This document shows, piece after piece, positions 28,015 to 35,984 of a stretch of 64,000 bases of DNA (position 1 is its first letter; the number at the start of each line of letters is the position of its first letter). Under the pieces are notes generated by a model. The model had not been told where the DNA came from and did not search any database. It was given only the letters and a program-made list of their open reading frames with translations. This stretch comes from Nannocystis bainbridge (GTDB lineage: Bacteria; Myxococcota_A; Polyangia; Nannocystales; Nannocystaceae): positions 3,932,001 through 3,996,000 of the forward strand of contig NZ_JAQNDL010000001.1 of the NCBI RefSeq assembly GCF_028368995.1, given 5' to 3'. The translations under genes were made by a program, and so were the position numbers.

Positions 28015-28992
28015 ATGCGCCCGCCGTACGCGCTGCTCGTCGCTGCTGCCGTCGCTGCCGGGGTGGGCTGCGTCGTCCCGCTCGACCCGGTGCGCGACTG
28101 CGGCGACGGTTTCATCGACAAGCTCGCCGGTGAGGACTGCGAGCCCTCGCTGGTCGCCGGCATGCTCGGCTTCTGCGGCGCCGACGAGGTCCCCGGCCCG
28201 GGCGCGTGCGACCGCGAGACCTGCACCTTCGACCGCGACGCCTGCACCCGCTGCGGCAACGGCCTGCTCGATCCCGGCGAGGCATGTGACCCAAGGGACA
28301 TGTCCCAACCGGCATGTCCGCTCGCAGGCCTGGCCCGCTGCCGCAGCGACTGCACCATCGACGTCTCGAGCTGCCCGCGCACCTGCGGCGACGGCGTCGT
28401 CGACCTCGACCTCGAGGAGTGCGACTGGGGTCGGCCCGACGACCTCACCGACAAGGGCGCCCCGCTCAGCGTCGAATGCGTCGACCTCCCCGCCCCGACC
28501 TACCGCGCCTACGGCGACGGCACCTCGACCCAGTGCACCGCCGACTGCACATGGGACCGCTCCGACTGCACCTACTGCGGCAACGCGCGCCTCGAGAGCC
28601 TCGCCGTCATCGACAAGTACGACCTCCACCTCGACGACGCCGGGAGGCACGACTTCGCGCCCGAAGTCTGCGACGCCGGGGTGGCGCCCGATCTGCAAGC
28701 GCTGAGCGCGTTCTGTCAGGACCGCTGCGACGCCGGCGGCCTCATGATCGCGTGCACCTACGCATGCAGCGCCACCTGTGAGAGCTTCCTCGAGCCCGAG
28801 GACGGCGGCCCCGACAACGGCTGCTGCACCCCGAGGGGCGCCAGTTGCCCTTACTACAAGGACGGCGAGCTGTTCAAGCTGTTCAACAAGCGCAAGCCGT
28901 GTTGCGGCCTGGAGGGCATCGAGTTCGACGCGGACCCGTGCGTCGTGAATGTGGAGCTCGAGGGTACGGTGGGCTTGCGCATCTGCCCTTGA
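28015..28992 (+). CDS. cysteine-rich lipoprotein with Myxo-type CGNG repeats, copy 2
   Basis: 325 residues, paralogous along its full length to the gene at 26775 (DCGDGFIDKLAGEDCEPSL versus DCGDGFIDVLAQEDCEPSL, and CTWDRSDCTYCGNARLES versus CEWDRSRCSYCQNDKLEG). The lipobox-like end of the signal is AAGVGC. Repeats CGNGLLDPGEACD and CGDGVVDLDLEECD are present. The insertion DPRDMSQPACP sits at the same place as in copy 1. TGC-TACCTT (28002-28007) ends 7 nt before ATG 28015. The pair looks like a tandem duplication. Confidence 0.78.
   Translation: MRPPYALLVAAAVAAGVGCVVPLDPVRDCGDGFIDKLAGEDCEPSLVAGMLGFCGADEVPGPGACDRETCTFDRDACTRCGNGLLDPGEACDPRDMSQPACPLAGLARCRSDCTIDVSSCPRTCGDGVVDLDLEECDWGRPDDLTDKGAPLSVECVDLPAPTYRAYGDGTSTQCTADCTWDRSDCTYCGNARLESLAVIDKYDLHLDDAGRHDFAPEVCDAGVAPDLQALSAFCQDRCDAGGLMIACTYACSATCESFLEPEDGGPDNGCCTPRGASCPYYKDGELFKLFNKRKPCCGLEGIEFDADPCVVNVELEGTVGLRICP
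28283..28326. repeat. 14-bp-register repeat embedded in Cys-rich lipoprotein 2
   Basis: CATG at 28283, 28299 and 28313; the last two are in 14-bp register. The core reads GGACATGTCCCAACCGGCAT, 17 of 20 identical to the copy in the upstream paralogue. Confidence 0.7.
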
Positions 28993-29028
28993 GCGGCCGG
29001 CCCTGGCTCGCTAAAGTCCGCGCCTCGC

Positions 29029-30057
29029 ATGTCCGAGCCTCGCAAGTCTCTCGTCACCGGCGGCTGCGGCTTCCTCGGCCGCTTCCTCGTCGACGCCCTC
29101 GTCCGCCGCGGTGACAAGGTCACCGTCCTCGACCACAAGGTCGATCGCTGGCGCGACGACGTCCAGTTCATCGCCGGCGACATCTGCGACCCCGAGGTCG
29201 TCGCCCGCGCCTGCGCCGGCCAGGACGTCGTGTTCCACAACGCCTCGCTGGTCCACACCAAGCACAGCCGCGTCGAGCAGGTCCGCGCCGTCAACATCGA
29301 CGGCACCCGCAACGTCCTCGAAGCCTGTCGCAAGGGACAGGTGCCGAAGCTCGTCTACGTCAGCTCCGCCAGCGTCGTCTACGAGGGGCGCGACATCGAG
29401 CGCGGCGACGAGAACCTGCCCTACGCCCGCGAGTGGCTCGCGCCCTACGCCGAGACCAAGCGGATCGCCGAGGAGGAGGTCCTGAACGCCAACGGTCAGG
29501 GCGGCCTGCTCACCTGCGCCATCCGCCCGCACATGATCTTCGGGCCCGGCGACACCCGCCTGCTGCCGGCGATCCTCGCCCGCGCCAGGGCCGGCAACCT
29601 CAAGTTCACCGTCGGCGGCGGCGACCGCCTCAACGACTTCACCTATGTCACCAACATCGTCGACGCCCTGCTGGCCGCCGACGAGCGCCTGGTGCCCGGC
29701 TCACCGGTCGGCGGTCGCGCCTACTTCATCACCAACGGCGAGCCGATGAACTTCTGGGACTTCGTGCGCCGCGTCCTCGTCGGCCTCGGCTACCCGACCC
29801 CGCGGTTCCGCATCCCCTACGCCGTCGCCTACGCCGCCGCTGCCGCCCGCGAGACCTTCGACACCATCGTCCGCGGCGGCACCCTGCACGCCGAGGAGGG
29901 CCTGTCGCGGTTCTCGATCCGCTACATCTGCACCCACCACTACTTCGACTGCGCGCGCGCGGCCGCCGACCTCGGCTACAAGCCCCAGGTCTCGATGCTC
30001 GAGGGCATCCGCCGCACCGTCGAGTATTTTCGCGCCCAGGGCATCGCCGCCGCCTGA
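29029..30057 (+). CDS. NSDHL-like 3-beta-hydroxysteroid dehydrogenase/epimerase
   Basis: 342-residue extended SDR of the 3-beta-HSD family, closest in pattern to sterol-4-alpha-carboxylate 3-dehydrogenase (decarboxylating), which removes C4 methyl groups during sterol synthesis. Motifs: VTGGCGFLGRFLV (NAD loop), FHNASLVHT, YVSSASVVYEG, YAETKRIAEE (YxxxK), RPHMIFGPGD and DFTYVTNIVDALL. Sterol synthesis is known in some Nannocystis-type myxobacteria. TAAAGT (29012-29017) ends 11 nt before ATG 29029. A repeat copy (29324-29341) encodes CRKGQVPK. Confidence 0.82.
   Translation: MSEPRKSLVTGGCGFLGRFLVDALVRRGDKVTVLDHKVDRWRDDVQFIAGDICDPEVVARACAGQDVVFHNASLVHTKHSRVEQVRAVNIDGTRNVLEACRKGQVPKLVYVSSASVVYEGRDIERGDENLPYAREWLAPYAETKRIAEEEVLNANGQGGLLTCAIRPHMIFGPGDTRLLPAILARARAGNLKFTVGGGDRLNDFTYVTNIVDALLAADERLVPGSPVGGRAYFITNGEPMNFWDFVRRVLVGLGYPTPRFRIPYAVAYAAAAARETFDTIVRGGTLHAEEGLSRFSIRYICTHHYFDCARAAADLGYKPQVSMLEGIRRTVEYFRAQGIAAA
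29324..29341. repeat. 14-bp-register repeat copy inside the NSDHL-like gene
   Basis: CCTGTCG-CAAG-GGACAGG, starts 14 bp apart. It is translated in frame as CRKGQVPK on a surface turn before the VYVSSAS strand. Confidence 0.5.
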
Positions 30058-30097
30058 GCTGGGCGCGCGCCTCGACCTCCGCTAGCGTGTGGGCCTC

Positions 30098-30520
30098 GTG
30101 TCGATCTACGGCCCGCCCGCGTCCCTGGCCCGTGACCACGCGCGTCGCACCGGCCTGCAACTCACCCGGGTCATCCTCGCGGTCATCGCCATCACCGGCC
30201 TCGTCGGCGTCGCCATGGTGGTACTGCTCGAGTCTCAGGACCTCGGCAGCCATCACCTCGCCGTCGACCGGGCCGAGACGATCCGGCTCGAGGCAGAGGC
30301 CCGGCACGAGGTCATGCGCCTGCAGACCGCCGAATTCCTGCCGTCGGTGCCGATCGTGCCCGACCTCGAGGCCCCGCCGCCGCTCCTGCGATCGGCGGAG
30401 CTGCTGCCGGTCGACGCCTGGCCCCGGCCGATCGACGACGACGCTCATGAGCCCGGTGAGCCCGAGCGAAAATCACCGGCCGAGCCCGCTCGCCTGCAGA
30501 CCGCCGAGATCCTCCACTGA
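30098..30520 (+). CDS. predicted membrane-anchored hypothetical protein
   Basis: 140 residues from GTG 30098 (SIYGPPASLARDHARR). One transmembrane helix near the N-terminus (LAVIAITGLVGVAMVVLL) is followed by a soluble Glu/Pro-rich tail with two related pieces, MRLQTAEFLP and ARLQTAEILH. No family recognised. TAGCGT (30083-30088) ends 9 nt before the GTG, which argues against the in-frame GTG at 30089. It follows the NSDHL-like gene by 40 bp and could share its transcript. Confidence 0.55.
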   Translation: MSIYGPPASLARDHARRTGLQLTRVILAVIAITGLVGVAMVVLLESQDLGSHHLAVDRAETIRLEAEARHEVMRLQTAEFLPSVPIVPDLEAPPPLLRSAELLPVDAWPRPIDDDAHEPGEPERKSPAEPARLQTAEILH

Positions 30521-30638
30521 CAGCGGGCGCATCACGCCCCGCGCTTCCGCCTCGTTCGCTGCCGAGCTCGTCGCTCTCGAGCTCCCGAGCCCGCGGTGAA
30601 GCGTCAGATCGGCGCAGCTTTCGGCCACACTGCTCGAC

Positions 30639-32453
30639 GTGGCCGCTCCGCCCGAAGAACCAGGCCTGCGCCGCTTCCTCGGCGTGTTCCGTTACGGCCG
30701 CCGCGCGCTGGGGCTGGTGTGGTCGACCAGCAAGTCGCTGACCGTCGCCCTCGCCGCGCTCACCCTCGTCGTCGGCCTGCTGCCCGCTGCCGCGGCCTAC
30801 GTCGGCCAGCTCATCGTCGACGCCGTCGTGCACGCCGCCCAGGTCAGCCACGATCCGTCGCCGGTGCTGCGGCTCGTCGCCGTCGAGGCGCTGCTGGTCG
30901 TCCTGCTCGCCTTCGCCCAGCGAGCGATCGCCGTCTGTCACTCGCTGCTGCGCACCCAGCTCGGCCAGCGCGTCAACGTCATGATCCTCGAAAAGGCGCT
31001 GACGCTCGACCTCACCCACTTCGAGGACGCCGACTTCTACGACAAGCTGACCCGCGCCCGCCGCGAGGCCTCGAGCCGCCCGCTGAGCCTCGTCGGCCGC
31101 ACCTTCGCGCTGGTCCAGAACGCCATCTCGCTGACCAGCTTCGCCGCCCTGCTGTTCGGCTTCTCGCCGTGGGCCGCGCTGATCCTCGCGCTCGCCGGGC
31201 TGCCCTCGTTCCTCGCCGAGGCCAAGTTCTCGGGCGACGCCTTCCGCCTGTTCCGCTGGCGCGCCCCCGAGACGCGCATGCAATATTATTACGAGACGGC
31301 GATCAGCACCCTCGATTACGCCAAGGAGGTCAAGCTCTACGGACTCGGTCCGCTGTTCCTCCGCCGCTATCGGCAGATCTTCCGCGACCTCTACGCCGAG
31401 GACCGCAAGCTGACGCTGCGCCGCGGCCTGTGGAGCGGCGCGCTCGGCCTGCTCGCCACCGGCGCTTTTTATGGCGCGTACATGTGGATCGCCATCGCCG
31501 CGGTAGCCGGCGAAATCTCGCTCGGCGAGATGACGATGTACCTGTTGCTGTTCCGCCAGGGTCAGACCGCGGTCTCGGCGATCCTCGGGGCGATCGGCGG
31601 CATGTACGAGGACAACCTCTACCTCTCGACCCTCTACGAATACCTTTCGCAGGACGTCGCCGCGCCCTCGGGCACCGCGACCTCCGGCCCCGATCCGAGC
31701 GACGGCATCCGCTTCGACCACGTCGGCTTCACCTACCCGGGCGCGCCCGCGCCGACGCTGCACGACGTCAGCTTTCACATCCGCCCCGGCCAGAGCCTGG
31801 CGCTGGTCGGCGAGAACGGCAGCGGCAAGACCACCCTGATTAAACTCCTGACGCGCCTCTATGACCCGACGGCCGGCCACATCTCCCTCGACGGCCGCGA
31901 CCTCCGCGAGTGGGACGCGACGGCGCTGCGCCGCCGCGTGGGGGTGATCTTCCAGGACTTCGCCCGCTACCAGCTCAAGGTCGGCGAGAACATCGGCGCC
32001 GGCGACGTCACCGCGTTCGAAGATCGCGCGCGCTGGCAGGCGTCCGCGCAAAAAGGCATGTCCGAAGAATTCATCAAGGGCATGCCGAAGCAGTACGAGA
32101 CCCAGCTCGGCCGACTTTTTAAAGAAGGCCGCGAGCTGTCGGGCGGTCAGTGGCAGAAGATCGCCCTGTCGCGCGCCTTCATGCGCAGCGGCGCCGACGT
32201 GCTGGTCCTCGACGAGCCGACCGCCGCGATGGACGCCGAGGCCGAGGCCCAGGTGTTCGAGCACGTCCGCAATCTTTCAAAAGACCGCATGGTCATCCTG
32301 ATCTCCCACCGCTTCTCGACGGTGCGCGCGGCCGACCACATCCTCGTGCTCCACGACGGCCGGATCCTCGAGGACGGCGACCACGCGTCGCTGATGCAGC
32401 AAGGCGGCCGCTACGAGCGCCTGTTCTCGCTGCAGGCGCAGGGCTACCGCTGA
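30639..32453 (+). CDS. ABC exporter, fused permease and ATPase
   Basis: 604-residue half-transporter that should dimerise. The N-terminal six-helix region (about 30-330) is an MsbA/HlyB-type exporter core; the ATPase (about 350-600) has GENGSGKTTLIK (Walker A), GVIFQDFARYQ (Q-loop), LSGGQWQKIALSRA (signature), VLVLDEPTAAMDAEAE (Walker B) and ISHRFSTVR (H-loop). The substrate is unknown; lipid, peptide or drug export are all possible. GTG start at 30639. No accessory gene is adjacent. Confidence 0.93.
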   Translation: MAAPPEEPGLRRFLGVFRYGRRALGLVWSTSKSLTVALAALTLVVGLLPAAAAYVGQLIVDAVVHAAQVSHDPSPVLRLVAVEALLVVLLAFAQRAIAVCHSLLRTQLGQRVNVMILEKALTLDLTHFEDADFYDKLTRARREASSRPLSLVGRTFALVQNAISLTSFAALLFGFSPWAALILALAGLPSFLAEAKFSGDAFRLFRWRAPETRMQYYYETAISTLDYAKEVKLYGLGPLFLRRYRQIFRDLYAEDRKLTLRRGLWSGALGLLATGAFYGAYMWIAIAAVAGEISLGEMTMYLLLFRQGQTAVSAILGAIGGMYEDNLYLSTLYEYLSQDVAAPSGTATSGPDPSDGIRFDHVGFTYPGAPAPTLHDVSFHIRPGQSLALVGENGSGKTTLIKLLTRLYDPTAGHISLDGRDLREWDATALRRRVGVIFQDFARYQLKVGENIGAGDVTAFEDRARWQASAQKGMSEEFIKGMPKQYETQLGRLFKEGRELSGGQWQKIALSRAFMRSGADVLVLDEPTAAMDAEAEAQVFEHVRNLSKDRMVILISHRFSTVRAADHILVLHDGRILEDGDHASLMQQGGRYERLFSLQAQGYR

Positions 32454-32498
32454 GAGCGACGCTCCTCGCGGTCGCGCGGGTTCACGGCCGCGCAATGA

Positions 32499-33302
32499 TC
32501 AGCACGGCGATTGATAGCACTTCGCGGCCTCGCGCGACGTCTCCACCGCGATCTTCCACTCGCCGCCGCGCTGCGTCATGACGATGACCTTGTTGTGCGG
32601 CTTGCGGCCCTTGCCGTCGCCGCGGTCGTAGACGCCGAGGTCGCAGAGGACGACCCGATCCGCGCCCTCCACCCGCAAGAACGACACGCTCGCGGGTGCG
32701 ACGTCGAGGCTGCCGCGCAGCTCGGAGCGCCGCTGCCCGATCTCCGCGTTCGTGTGATCGTAGAAGCACTCCATCGGCGCAGCGAAGCCCGCGTGGTAGC
32801 GGGCGAGATCGCGTTCGTTGTAAGCGCGAATGGTGTCGAGATACGTCGCACAGGCCGCATGGGCGAGCTCGGGCACCCCATCCCGCCCCGCGAAGCAGAC
32901 GCGCTCGGACCCGCGTTGGACGAACGACGAGCCGATGCCGACGACCAGCAACACCAGCGCACCGCCGACCCCGAGCATCTTGCCTCGCCGTCCCCGCGGC
33001 ACGCGGGAGTGATTGACGACCGTGAGCGGCAGCGTGATGTCCCACGCACGCGCGACATCCTCGATGGCCTCGCGCTGGCCCGGCACTCTCTCCACCCACC
33101 GCTCGAACAGCGCCGAGTCGAGCATTTTGTGCCGAACCAGCACCTCGACCAGGTCGGAGGCGAAGCTCGAGCGAGTCAAATTGCCTTCGAGAATATTGAG
33201 CTTGAGTACATGCCCGTCGGGCAGCTCGCGCGACAATTGGCGCATCTCCTCGACCGAAAGCGTCTTTGCCAACAGCTTCGACAGGTCTTGCGAGCGCGAC
33301 AT
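32499..33302 (-). CDS. membrane protein with putative effector-associated death-like N-terminal domain
   Basis: 267 residues. The N-terminal about 95 residues form an all-helical domain (LSVEEMRQLSRELPDG, ASDLVEVLVRHKMLDSALFE, ERWVERVPGQREAIEDVARA) that looks like the bacterial effector-associated (death-like) adaptor domains described in myxobacterial conflict systems. Next come one transmembrane helix (MLGVGGALVLLVVGIGSSFV) and an outer domain with an NTF2-like or scaffold pattern (TYLDTIRAYNERDLARYHAGF, then alternating strands) ending EAAKCYQSPC. Start ATG 33302 is preferred to 33326 because TATGGT (33315-33320 on minus) ends 12 nt before it. No partner effector adjoins it. The domain call is by pattern only. 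Confidence 0.6.
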   Translation of the reverse strand: MSRSQDLSKLLAKTLSVEEMRQLSRELPDGHVLKLNILEGNLTRSSFASDLVEVLVRHKMLDSALFERWVERVPGQREAIEDVARAWDITLPLTVVNHSRVPRGRRGKMLGVGGALVLLVVGIGSSFVQRGSERVCFAGRDGVPELAHAACATYLDTIRAYNERDLARYHAGFAAPMECFYDHTNAEIGQRRSELRGSLDVAPASVSFLRVEGADRVVLCDLGVYDRGDGKGRKPHNKVIVMTQRGGEWKIAVETSREAAKCYQSPC

Positions 33303-33410
33303 CAGGCCGCGCTCACCATAACGCAATCAGGTCCGCCACCGTATCCCGGCGCTCGCCGGGCCTGGGCCGCAGCCCTTGTGGGAGGCGCTGCAGCATCACG
33401 GCCGGCGGCG

Positions 33411-33428
33411 CCTGTCCCTCAATACGCC
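33411..33428. repeat. half repeat at the DksA-like stop
   Basis: CCTGTCCCTC without a good right arm, overlapping the minus-strand stop codon at 33419-33421. Possibly a decayed copy. Confidence 0.3.
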
Positions 33429-33808
33429 TCGCGGAGCTCCGCCCGCTCACGCGCCTCGCGTTCGCGGATCTCCTGCGCCTCCACCGTCAGCCGCGCCGTC
33501 GGCTGCGCGGACAGGCGCTCGAACGGGATCTCCTCCTCCGTGTCTTCGCAGATCCCGTACGTCCCGGCCTGCATGCGGGCCAGCGCGTCCTCGACCTCGC
33601 GCAGGCGCGAGCGGTCGTGGTCGGCGATGCTGAGCTGGGCCACCTGGGCCGCCTCGTTGGCGGCGTGATCTTGTTGGTCGCCGACGTCGGGCGTGAGTGG
33701 GTCGGTGGTGTCGGCGCGGTGCTCGATCTCCCGGCGGAGCAGGGACGAGCGCTCGGCGTCGAGGCGCTGCTTCAGATCGGCGAGCTGTTCTTTGGTGAGG
33801 TGGTCCAT
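33419..33808 (-). CDS. DksA/TraR-like protein lacking the zinc-finger cysteines
   Basis: 129 residues. A long N-terminal coiled coil (TKEQLADLKQRLDAERSSLL) and the DksA/TraR core (DEAAQVAQL-like ANEAAQVAQLSIADHDRSRLREVEDALARM, then GTYGICEDTEEEIPFERLSA and RLTVEAQ) are clear. The C4 zinc finger is reduced to one Cys in GICED, as in zinc-independent DksA paralogues. Family members enter the RNA polymerase secondary channel and modify initiation, often with ppGpp. Start ATG 33808; TACGCT (33820-33825 on minus) ends 11 nt upstream. Confidence 0.8.
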   Translation of the reverse strand: MDHLTKEQLADLKQRLDAERSSLLRREIEHRADTTDPLTPDVGDQQDHAANEAAQVAQLSIADHDRSRLREVEDALARMQAGTYGICEDTEEEIPFERLSAQPTARLTVEAQEIREREARERAELREAY

Positions 33809-34136
33809 CGCTGGGCGACAGCGTAGTACCAATCGCGCGGGGGCGCAGCGCTCGCGGTGCCGCGGGGCTGCCTCGCCGGCGAACTCGACCGCGGGCGGTC
33901 CGGATCGCCGACGCCTGGCGGCCTGCTGTGGCCGCGTACGGCGGTTCGCCGGCGCATCGCCGGTCTGACGCGCGGTGACGGTGGCTCCGGCGGCCCATCA
34001 CCCGACGAGGATCGCACGCCGACTGCGTAGGACGCGATCCCCGACGCGCTCCGGAGATTCACCGTTCGCCGGCCTGCGACGCCGCCGCCGGCCGGCTCGT
34101 CGCCAGCGCCGCGCCGGCCGTGATACACCCGATCTC
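33809..34136. other. gene-free divergent gap
   Basis: About 330 bp between the DksA-like gene and the GMC oxidoreductase. It holds the TACGCT box of the former and a TACACC box (34124-34129) 7 nt before the GTG of the latter. No coding pattern is seen; the middle is GC-rich without clear repeats. Confidence 0.45.
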
Positions 34137-35714
34137 GTGACTTCCGACTTCGACTACGACTTCATCGTCGTCGGCTCCGGCTTCGGCGGCAGCGTCTCCG
34201 GCCTCCGGCTGACCGAGAAGGGCTACCGCGTCCTCATGCTCGAGAAGGGCGGCGAGCTCGGGCCGGCCGAGTTTCCGAAGACCAACTGGAACCTCAAGCG
34301 GTGGCTGTGGATGCCGAAGCTCGGCTGGCGCGGCCTGTTTCAGATGACCTTCTTCCGCCACGTCACCGTGCTCTCGGGCGTCGGCGTCGGCGGCGGCTCG
34401 CTGGTCTACGCCAACACGCTACCTGTCCCGAAGCACAGCTTCTTCGAGTCGCCCTCGTGGGCTCGCCTCGCCGACTGGGAGAACGAGCTGAAGCCGCACT
34501 ACGAGACCGCGCTGCGGATGCTCGGCGCGGCGCCGAACCCTGCGGTCACCCCGGTCGACCGGGTCATGCGGGGCGTCGCTGCCGACATGGGCAAGACCGT
34601 CGAGCCGACCCATGTCGCGGTCTATTTCGGCGAGCCGGGCAAGACCGTGGCCGACCCGTACTTCGGCGGCAGCGGCCCCGAGCGGACCGGCTGCATTTAC
34701 TGCGGCGGCTGCATGCTCGGCTGTCGCTTCGGCAGCAAGAACACCCTCGACAAGAACTACCTCTTCTTCGCGCGCAAGCGCGGCCTCGAGCTGCAGGCCG
34801 ACACCGAGGTCACCGCCGTGCGCGCCCTGCCGGGCGGTGGTTATCGCGTCGAGGCGCGCAGCGGCACCGGCCTGCTCGGCCGCCAGGCCCGCAGCTTCAC
34901 CGCCCGCAACGTCGTGCTCGCCGGCGGCGTGCTCGGCACCGTCGACCTGCTGCTGCGCATGAAGCAGGACCCCGACGGCCTGCCCAAGTTGTCCGACCGC
35001 CTCGGCGAGAACGTGCGCACCAACTCCGAGTCGCTCATCGGCATCGTCGGCGCCCAGCGTCAGCACGACCTCTCGCGCGGCGTCGCCATCGGCTCGATCA
35101 TCCAGCTCGACGAGCACTCGCACGTCGAGCCCGTGCGCTACTCCGCCGGCTCCGGCTTCTGGCGCCTGCTGCTCGCCCCGCACGTCGCCGGCGAGAAGGC
35201 CCTGGTCCGCCTGTCGCGGTTCGCCGGCGCCTTCCTCCGCCACCCGATCAAGTTCGCCCGCGCCTTGATGGTCCCCGACCTCGCCAAGTACTCGATCATC
35301 CTCCTCTACATGAAGACCGCCGAGGGCACCTTGCGCCTCCGCCTCGGCGCCACCGGCCTCGCCACCGACCTCTCCTCCGGCAAGCCGCCCACCGCATCGA
35401 TCCCCGAGGCCACCGACATCGCCCGTCGCGTCGCCGACAAGATCCAGGGCTACTCGATGTCGCTCGTCACCGAGACCCTGTTCAATATTCCGACCACCGC
35501 CCACATCCTCGGCGGCTGCACCATGGGCGACTCGGCCGAGACCGGCGTCATCGACCATCAGCACCGCGCCTTTGGTTACGACGGCCTCTACGTCATCGAC
35601 GGCTCGGCCGTCTCGGCCAACCCTGGCGTCAACCCCTCGCTCACGATCACCGCCCTCGCCGAGCGGGCCATGAGCCGGATCCCCGCCAACGTCGAGGTCG
35701 CCGCCTCGGCCTGA
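34137..35714 (+). CDS. GMC-family flavoprotein, cholesterol-oxidase-like
   Basis: 525 residues, FAD-dependent. YDFIVVGSGFGGSVSGLRLTEKG is the dinucleotide motif; GVGVGGGSLVYANTLPVP is the GMC/cholesterol-oxidase signature; ILGGCTMGDSAETGVIDHQHR and YVIDGSAVSANPGVNPSLTI form the C-terminal flavin and active-site part. A Cys-rich insertion (TGCIYCGGCMLGCRFGSKNT) is typical of the cholesterol-oxidase-like subgroup. No Tat or Sec signal, so probably cytoplasmic or membrane-peripheral. GTG start at 34137. With the NSDHL-like enzyme it hints at sterol handling; the substrate is unproven. A repeat copy (34422-34439) encodes LPVPKHS. Confidence 0.85.
   Translation: MTSDFDYDFIVVGSGFGGSVSGLRLTEKGYRVLMLEKGGELGPAEFPKTNWNLKRWLWMPKLGWRGLFQMTFFRHVTVLSGVGVGGGSLVYANTLPVPKHSFFESPSWARLADWENELKPHYETALRMLGAAPNPAVTPVDRVMRGVAADMGKTVEPTHVAVYFGEPGKTVADPYFGGSGPERTGCIYCGGCMLGCRFGSKNTLDKNYLFFARKRGLELQADTEVTAVRALPGGGYRVEARSGTGLLGRQARSFTARNVVLAGGVLGTVDLLLRMKQDPDGLPKLSDRLGENVRTNSESLIGIVGAQRQHDLSRGVAIGSIIQLDEHSHVEPVRYSAGSGFWRLLLAPHVAGEKALVRLSRFAGAFLRHPIKFARALMVPDLAKYSIILLYMKTAEGTLRLRLGATGLATDLSSGKPPTASIPEATDIARRVADKIQGYSMSLVTETLFNIPTTAHILGGCTMGDSAETGVIDHQHRAFGYDGLYVIDGSAVSANPGVNPSLTITALAERAMSRIPANVEVAASA
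34422..34439. repeat. 14-bp-register repeat copy inside the GMC gene
   Basis: CCTGTCC-CGAA-GCACAGC; reads PVPKHS in frame. PVPK is what the repeat gives in this frame, and it recurs in other proteins of the window. Confidence 0.4.
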
Positions 35715-35718
35715 CCCG

Positions 35719-35736
35719 CCTGTCCTTCGGGACAGC
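35719..35736. repeat. repeat hairpin just after the GMC stop
   Basis: CCTGTCC-TTCG-GGACAGC, 4 bp after the stop at 35714. A sister copy follows at 35771. Confidence 0.65.
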
Positions 35737-35770
35737 TTCTCTCGGCCGCGCCGCCTGACCCCGCGAGGGA

Positions 35771-35788
35771 CCTGTCCCTCGGGACATC
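35771..35788. repeat. repeat hairpin, second copy after the GMC gene
   Basis: CCTGTCC-CTCG-GGACATC, 14-bp register, 52 bp after the first copy. Confidence 0.6.
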
Positions 35789-35984
35789 CACATCCTCCGC
35801 CCAGAGGTCCCAGGATCTCCGACACGTGGGCGACCTCGTCCGGGCCTCTCGAGCGACCGCTCGGGTGATGTCCCGCGCACGCGGCTTCCGGGGCTTCGCT
35901 CACTCGCGTCGGGGCGGCGTTCTGCGGGGCTCGTGGTCCCCGGTCGCTTGCGCCGACCTGGCCGGCTCGGTCTACTGCGAGCGC

